IMG/VR virus record: IMGVR_UViG_3300034102_002514
Span: 1 to 39,129 of that record
Strand: one strand, 5' to 3'
Origin: a virus
Length of the DNA: 39,129 nucleotides
In this document: positions 38,460 through 39,129 of the stretch, piece after piece
Numbering within the stretch: position 1 is the stretch's first letter
How the letters are laid out: every line of letters begins with the position of its first letter
Translations under genes and position numbers: made by a program
The notes under the pieces: generated by a model
Told to the model about the DNA's origin: nothing
The model's input: only the letters and a program-made list of their open reading frames with translations
The model's database searches: none

Positions 38460-38540
38460 GCAGACAATAGATAGGGCGGGCGCCCGCAAGAGCGTCTAAT
38501 ACTAGTTGCCGCAGAGGTTCGACTCCTCTGGTCTGCACCA
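38460..38540 (+). tRNA. tRNA-like unit A2 (second copy of A1)
   Basis: Shares the acceptor, T-arm and the segment CTAATACTAGTTGCC with unit A1, including the same AAGTTTT leader. Only the central hairpin differs: here GGGCGC/GCGTCT with loop CCGCAAGA. It ends with discriminator A and CCA. No U33-containing anticodon loop is apparent. Confidence 0.5.
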
Positions 38541-38543
38541 AGT

Positions 38544-38764
38544 TTTGAGAGTGTCAGCAAGTGAAGTCACGCTGTCTAGGTTTCTTCGAAGGACCAAAAC
38601 AGTAAAAGGCAAATGGGTTCAACTCCCAGCCACTCGGAAGGGTGGTGTCCGTAACGGGGACTACGCTGGACGGATCCCAAGTGATATCCATCGTGCTCGA
38701 GGTCAGGCTAGGCGGCCGGTAAGTCCTGAATAAATCTACGATAAACGCGACGTAGGCTCTCAAA
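38544..38764 (+). ncRNA. structured spacer RNA 5 with T-arm-like hairpin
   Basis: TTTGAGAG (38544-38551) pairs with CTCTCAAA (38757-38764), and CTACG/CGTAG (38736-38755) forms the last hairpin. Inside is a T-arm-like stem TGGG-TTCAACT-CCCA (38614-38628) followed by CACTC, which can pair with GAGTG at 38549-38553, giving an alternative tRNA-like fold without CCA. An ORF of 75 codons here is probably not coding. Confidence 0.45.
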
Positions 38765-38773
38765 TTCAACAAT

Positions 38774-38848
38774 ACCGCTTTCGTATAATGAATAATACAC
38801 TAGGCTACGAACCTTGGAATAGGAGTTTGATTCTCTTAGGCGGTACCA
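38774..38848 (+). tRNA. tRNA-Arg(ACG)
   Basis: Acceptor ACCGCTT/AGGCGGT, anticodon arm CTAGG-CTACGAA-CCTTG (one T-T mismatch), T-loop TTTGATT, discriminator A, encoded CCA. A34 would need editing to inosine by the host TadA. Confidence 0.75.
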
Positions 38849-38944
38849 TGTAAAAACACTCTCGACTGGACGCAGGATCTGTGAAGGTTGAAAGTGGGTT
38901 GATCACCACCAGTAAGCTGGAGATCGAGAGTGTTCCTATATGGT
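38845..38944 (+). ncRNA. structured spacer RNA 6 bridging tRNA-Arg and tRNA-His
   Basis: AACACTCTCGA (38855-38865) pairs perfectly with TCGAGAGTGTT (38924-38934). ACCATGTA (38845-38852, including the CCA of tRNA-Arg) also pairs with TATATGGT (38937-38944, including the first bases of tRNA-His). Inner hairpins include CCAG/CTGG and GTGG/CCAC. Same closing motif class as spacer RNAs 1 and 2. Confidence 0.55.
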
Positions 38945-39016
38945 GCAGTTAGTTTAGTGGTAAAACCGCGGGTTGTGATTCCGCTATCACCAGTTCGATC
39001 CTGGTACCGCACCCCA
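38942..39016 (+). tRNA. tRNA-His(GTG)
   Basis: Acceptor GTGCAGT/ACCGCAC (one A-C mismatch) with an extra 5' G (G-1) facing C73, the hallmark of His tRNA. Anticodon arm GCGGG-TTGTGAT-TCCGC, encoded CCA. Confidence 0.88.
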
Positions 39017-39021
39017 GATAT

Positions 39022-39122
39022 GGGAGAGTTGCTAATATTGGCCTAAGGGCTGGACTTATACACCAGTAAGCACCGTCTAGATAAGGCGGCGAATGTGGGT
39101 TCGATTCCCACCTCTCCTACCA
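39022..39122 (+). tRNA. long tRNA with TAT anticodon and long variable arm
   Basis: Acceptor GGGAGAG/CTCTCCT, T-arm GTGGG-TTCGATT-CCCAC, encoded CCA. The anticodon loop is CTTATAC in CTGGA...ACCAG (A-A at 31/39), giving TAT (Ile, AUA). The 5-bp variable arm CCGTC/GGCGG is not expected in Ile. At 101 bases it is longer than normal class II tRNAs, so the identity is uncertain. Confidence 0.55.
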
Positions 39123-39129
39123 AGTTAAA

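Noticed and set aside
38506-38733. ORF of 75 codons inside the tRNA array
   Set aside because: It overlaps tRNA-like unit A2 and spacer RNA 5, has no ribosome binding site and unusual composition.

Overview
The window is a dense stretch of a large double-stranded DNA phage genome. Genes are packed with 4-30 bp overlaps and almost all lie on the + strand; only one clear gene is on the - strand. A T4-like replication module at the left edge (the C-terminus of a gp43-type DNA polymerase, then a gp45-type sliding clamp) and a T4 RNase H-type nuclease further on point to a T4-like myovirus. The host is probably a Gram-negative bacterium: about ten promoters fit the sigma70 pattern with an exact 17-base spacer, and the tmRNA tag ends in ALAA like proteobacterial tags. 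Host identity is an inference.

Layout. 1-5476: polymerase tail, methyltransferase-like protein, clamp, a DpdA-like 7-deazaguanine transglycosylase and small unknown genes. 5525-10743: SGNH hydrolase-like protein, two glycosyltransferase-like proteins, a methyltransferase, a GalE-type epimerase and a compact DegT-type aminotransferase. 10769-17831: folE, a HIT protein, queD, a GT2-type glycosyltransferase, a radical SAM protein with an N-terminal B12-binding-like region, an SGNH protein and queE. With dpdA this is a nearly complete 7-deazaguanine DNA modification route; no queC is visible. 17828-22159: nucleotidyltransferase, SGNH protein, RNase H/FEN nuclease, MazG-like pyrophosphohydrolase and conserved small phage proteins. 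22140-24997: a - strand glycosyltransferase-like gene, a GIY-YIG protein and small accessory genes behind their own promoters.

25017-32994 is an unusual metabolic island: a second B12/radical SAM protein, three tRNAs (Met, Arg, Leu), two 2-oxoglutarate/Fe(II) oxygenase-like proteins, a methyltransferase, a fourth SGNH protein, a NeuD-like acyltransferase and an acyl-adenylate ligase. It looks like a small-molecule or glycan-decoration pathway. An amidoligase-like protein follows at 33203-35140.

35157-39129 is the most remarkable part and is devoted to translation. It carries a circularly permuted, two-piece tmRNA (acceptor piece first, coding piece second, tag ANDELFALAA) with a small cysteine-rich ORF in the intervening segment; a tRNA with a CTA (amber suppressor) anticodon a few hundred bases before a gene with an in-frame TAG at codon 3; and a promoter-driven array of tRNAs (Glu, Tyr, Asp, Arg, His and several odd tRNA-like units). 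The spacers of this array hold structured RNA elements closed by inverted repeats of 7-19 bp. These spacer RNAs and the duplicated tRNA-like units match no family I recognise and are the best candidates for something undescribed.
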